Shown piece after piece: positions 10,457 to 11,131 of a stretch of DNA of 11,131 nucleotides (the first letter of the stretch is position 1; each line of letters begins with the position of its first letter). Under the pieces are notes generated by a model. The model was not told the DNA's origin and made no database searches. It saw nothing but the letters and a program-made list of their open reading frames with translations. The stretch covers positions 1-11,131 of the forward strand of contig JARPAQ010000179.1 in assembly GCA_029460375.1 (NCBI GenBank). Reading direction: 5' to 3'. The stretch is from Nitrososphaerota archaeon (GTDB lineage: Archaea > Thermoproteota > Nitrososphaeria > Nitrososphaerales > JACPRH01). The translations under genes and the position numbers were made by a program.

Positions 10457-11131
10457 TTAATGGACCTTAACAGCCTCCTGAACTCTAGGCTGTATAGTGG
10501 GTATCCTGTAGACTCTTGATATGACATTAGCCATATTCTCAACTTTACGCCGCTCACCGTGGTTGATAATGACCTGCTGAAGCTTAGATCTTAGCTTTCC
10601 AACGTACCTCATCAACTGGTTATAATCACTATGCCCACTGAACCCCTCAACCTTAACAACATTACAGTTTACATCAATAATCTTAATCTTACCCCCTTCA
10701 CTCAACAGGCTGACCTGCCGACTACCATCCAAGACACGTCTACCCATAGTACCGGGAATCTGGTATGAAACGAAGACCATACCGTTCTTCTCTGACGAAG
10801 CGAGCTTAGAGAAATAATCTATCACAGGCCCACCTTCAAGCATCCCCGACGTTGCCATAACGATCGCAGGCCCCTGCGCCAACGCTTCTTCACGGTTATT
10901 CGGATGATCAATTACCGTGAAATACTCCGATAGAAACGGGTTCTCATCACTCTCAAAAATCTTCACCCTCAGATCTCTCGCCAGATACTCAGGATAAGCA
11001 ATATGAATCGCAGTTGCCTCCGATATCATACCCTCTATAAAAATCGGTGCTTCAACCATCTTCTTCTCACGCATATACTTGTCCAAGACAAGCATCATCT
11101 CCTGAGCCCTACCGACAGCCGGAACAGGAAT
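10457..11131 (-). CDS. Beta-CASP ribonuclease / transcription termination factor, 3' part (aCPSF1/FttA-like)
   Basis: C-terminal 224 residues of a metallo-beta-lactamase/beta-CASP nuclease; the gene enters from beyond the right edge, and the frame is open from base 11131. Visible landmarks are IPVPAVGRAQEMMLVL (compare the conserved VGRxQE of the beta-CASP cap), FIEGMI, VMATSGMLEGGPVIDYF, FVSYQIPGTMGRR, the EGFSGHSD histidine motif and VIINHGE with its late catalytic histidine, ending IQPRVQEAVKVH. This is the layout of archaeal CPSF73-like proteins; aCPSF1/FttA cleaves RNA 3' ends and terminates transcription. The N-terminal half (KH domains in aCPSF1, HxHxDH motif) is outside the window, so aCPSF1 cannot be told apart from the shorter aCPSF2 paralogue. 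The start codon is not in view. It converges on sepF. Confidence 0.88.
   Translation of the reverse strand: MPVPAVGRAQEMMLVLDKYMREKKMVEAPIFIEGMISEATAIHIAYPEYLARDLRVKIFESDENPFLSEYFTVIDHPNNREEALAQGPAIVMATSGMLEGGPVIDYFSKLASSEKNGMVFVSYQIPGTMGRRVLDGSRQVSLLSEGGKIKIIDVNCNVVKVEGFSGHSDYNQLMRYVGKLRSKLQQVIINHGERRKVENMANVISRVYRIPTIQPRVQEAVKVH

Noticed and set aside
1..11131. CRISPR array, tRNA, rRNA, insertion sequence or phage genes
   Set aside because: No regularly spaced repeats, cloverleaf, rRNA segments, transposase motifs or phage-like proteins were seen on either strand.

Overview
The window is a gene-dense stretch of archaeal chromosome. The archaeal assignment rests on several independent genes: a threonyl-tRNA synthetase with the archaeal N-terminal editing domain, an Sm-like protein beside ribosomal protein eL37, a two-domain pre-PUA/PUA protein, archaeal SepF, a beta-CASP RNA-processing nuclease, and a glutamine amidotransferase-QueC fusion of the kind linked to archaeosine. 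Most starts sit about 27-34 nt downstream of TATA-like boxes, so many transcripts look leaderless or nearly so, and TTG starts are very common. Composition is moderate in GC. The GAT-QueC fusion leans toward the TACK/Thermoproteota side, but I cannot fix the lineage from this window alone.

Layout. Bases 1-81 hold the 5' end of an unidentified minus-strand gene. thrS (182-2044, +) converges on an agmatinase-type ureohydrolase (2056-2937, -). A NikR-family metal-responsive repressor (3033-3434, -) is divergent from a zinc-type CDF efflux transporter (3544-4428, +), with a perfect 21-bp inverted repeat between them. Next is a 7-deazaguanine/archaeosine unit: a leader rich in hairpins, queE (4556-5239), the GAT-queC fusion (5243-6694) and a DUF2848-like protein of unknown function (6744-7415), all on the plus strand.

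That unit converges on a minus-strand cluster transcribed from 8845 down to 7422: a membrane-anchored coiled-coil protein of unknown function, rpiA (ribose-5-phosphate isomerase) and a tiny zinc-ribbon protein. The two junctions overlap by 11 nt in the same way. Upstream of it, also on the minus strand, lies lsm-rpl37e (9388-8960). On the plus strand follow a PUA-domain protein (9539-10018) and sepF (10150-10449), which converges on the 3' part of a beta-CASP nuclease gene that runs off the window edge (10457-11131, -).

Functionally this is mostly core metabolism and information processing: translation, tRNA modification, RNA processing, cell division and metal homeostasis. I see no mobile element, CRISPR array, phage gene, tRNA or rRNA. 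No gene-free stretch exceeds 300 bases. The best leads for something undescribed are the structured queE leader, the NikR/CDF palindrome, the DUF2848-like gene beside archaeosine genes, and the coiled-coil/rpiA/zinc-ribbon operon.
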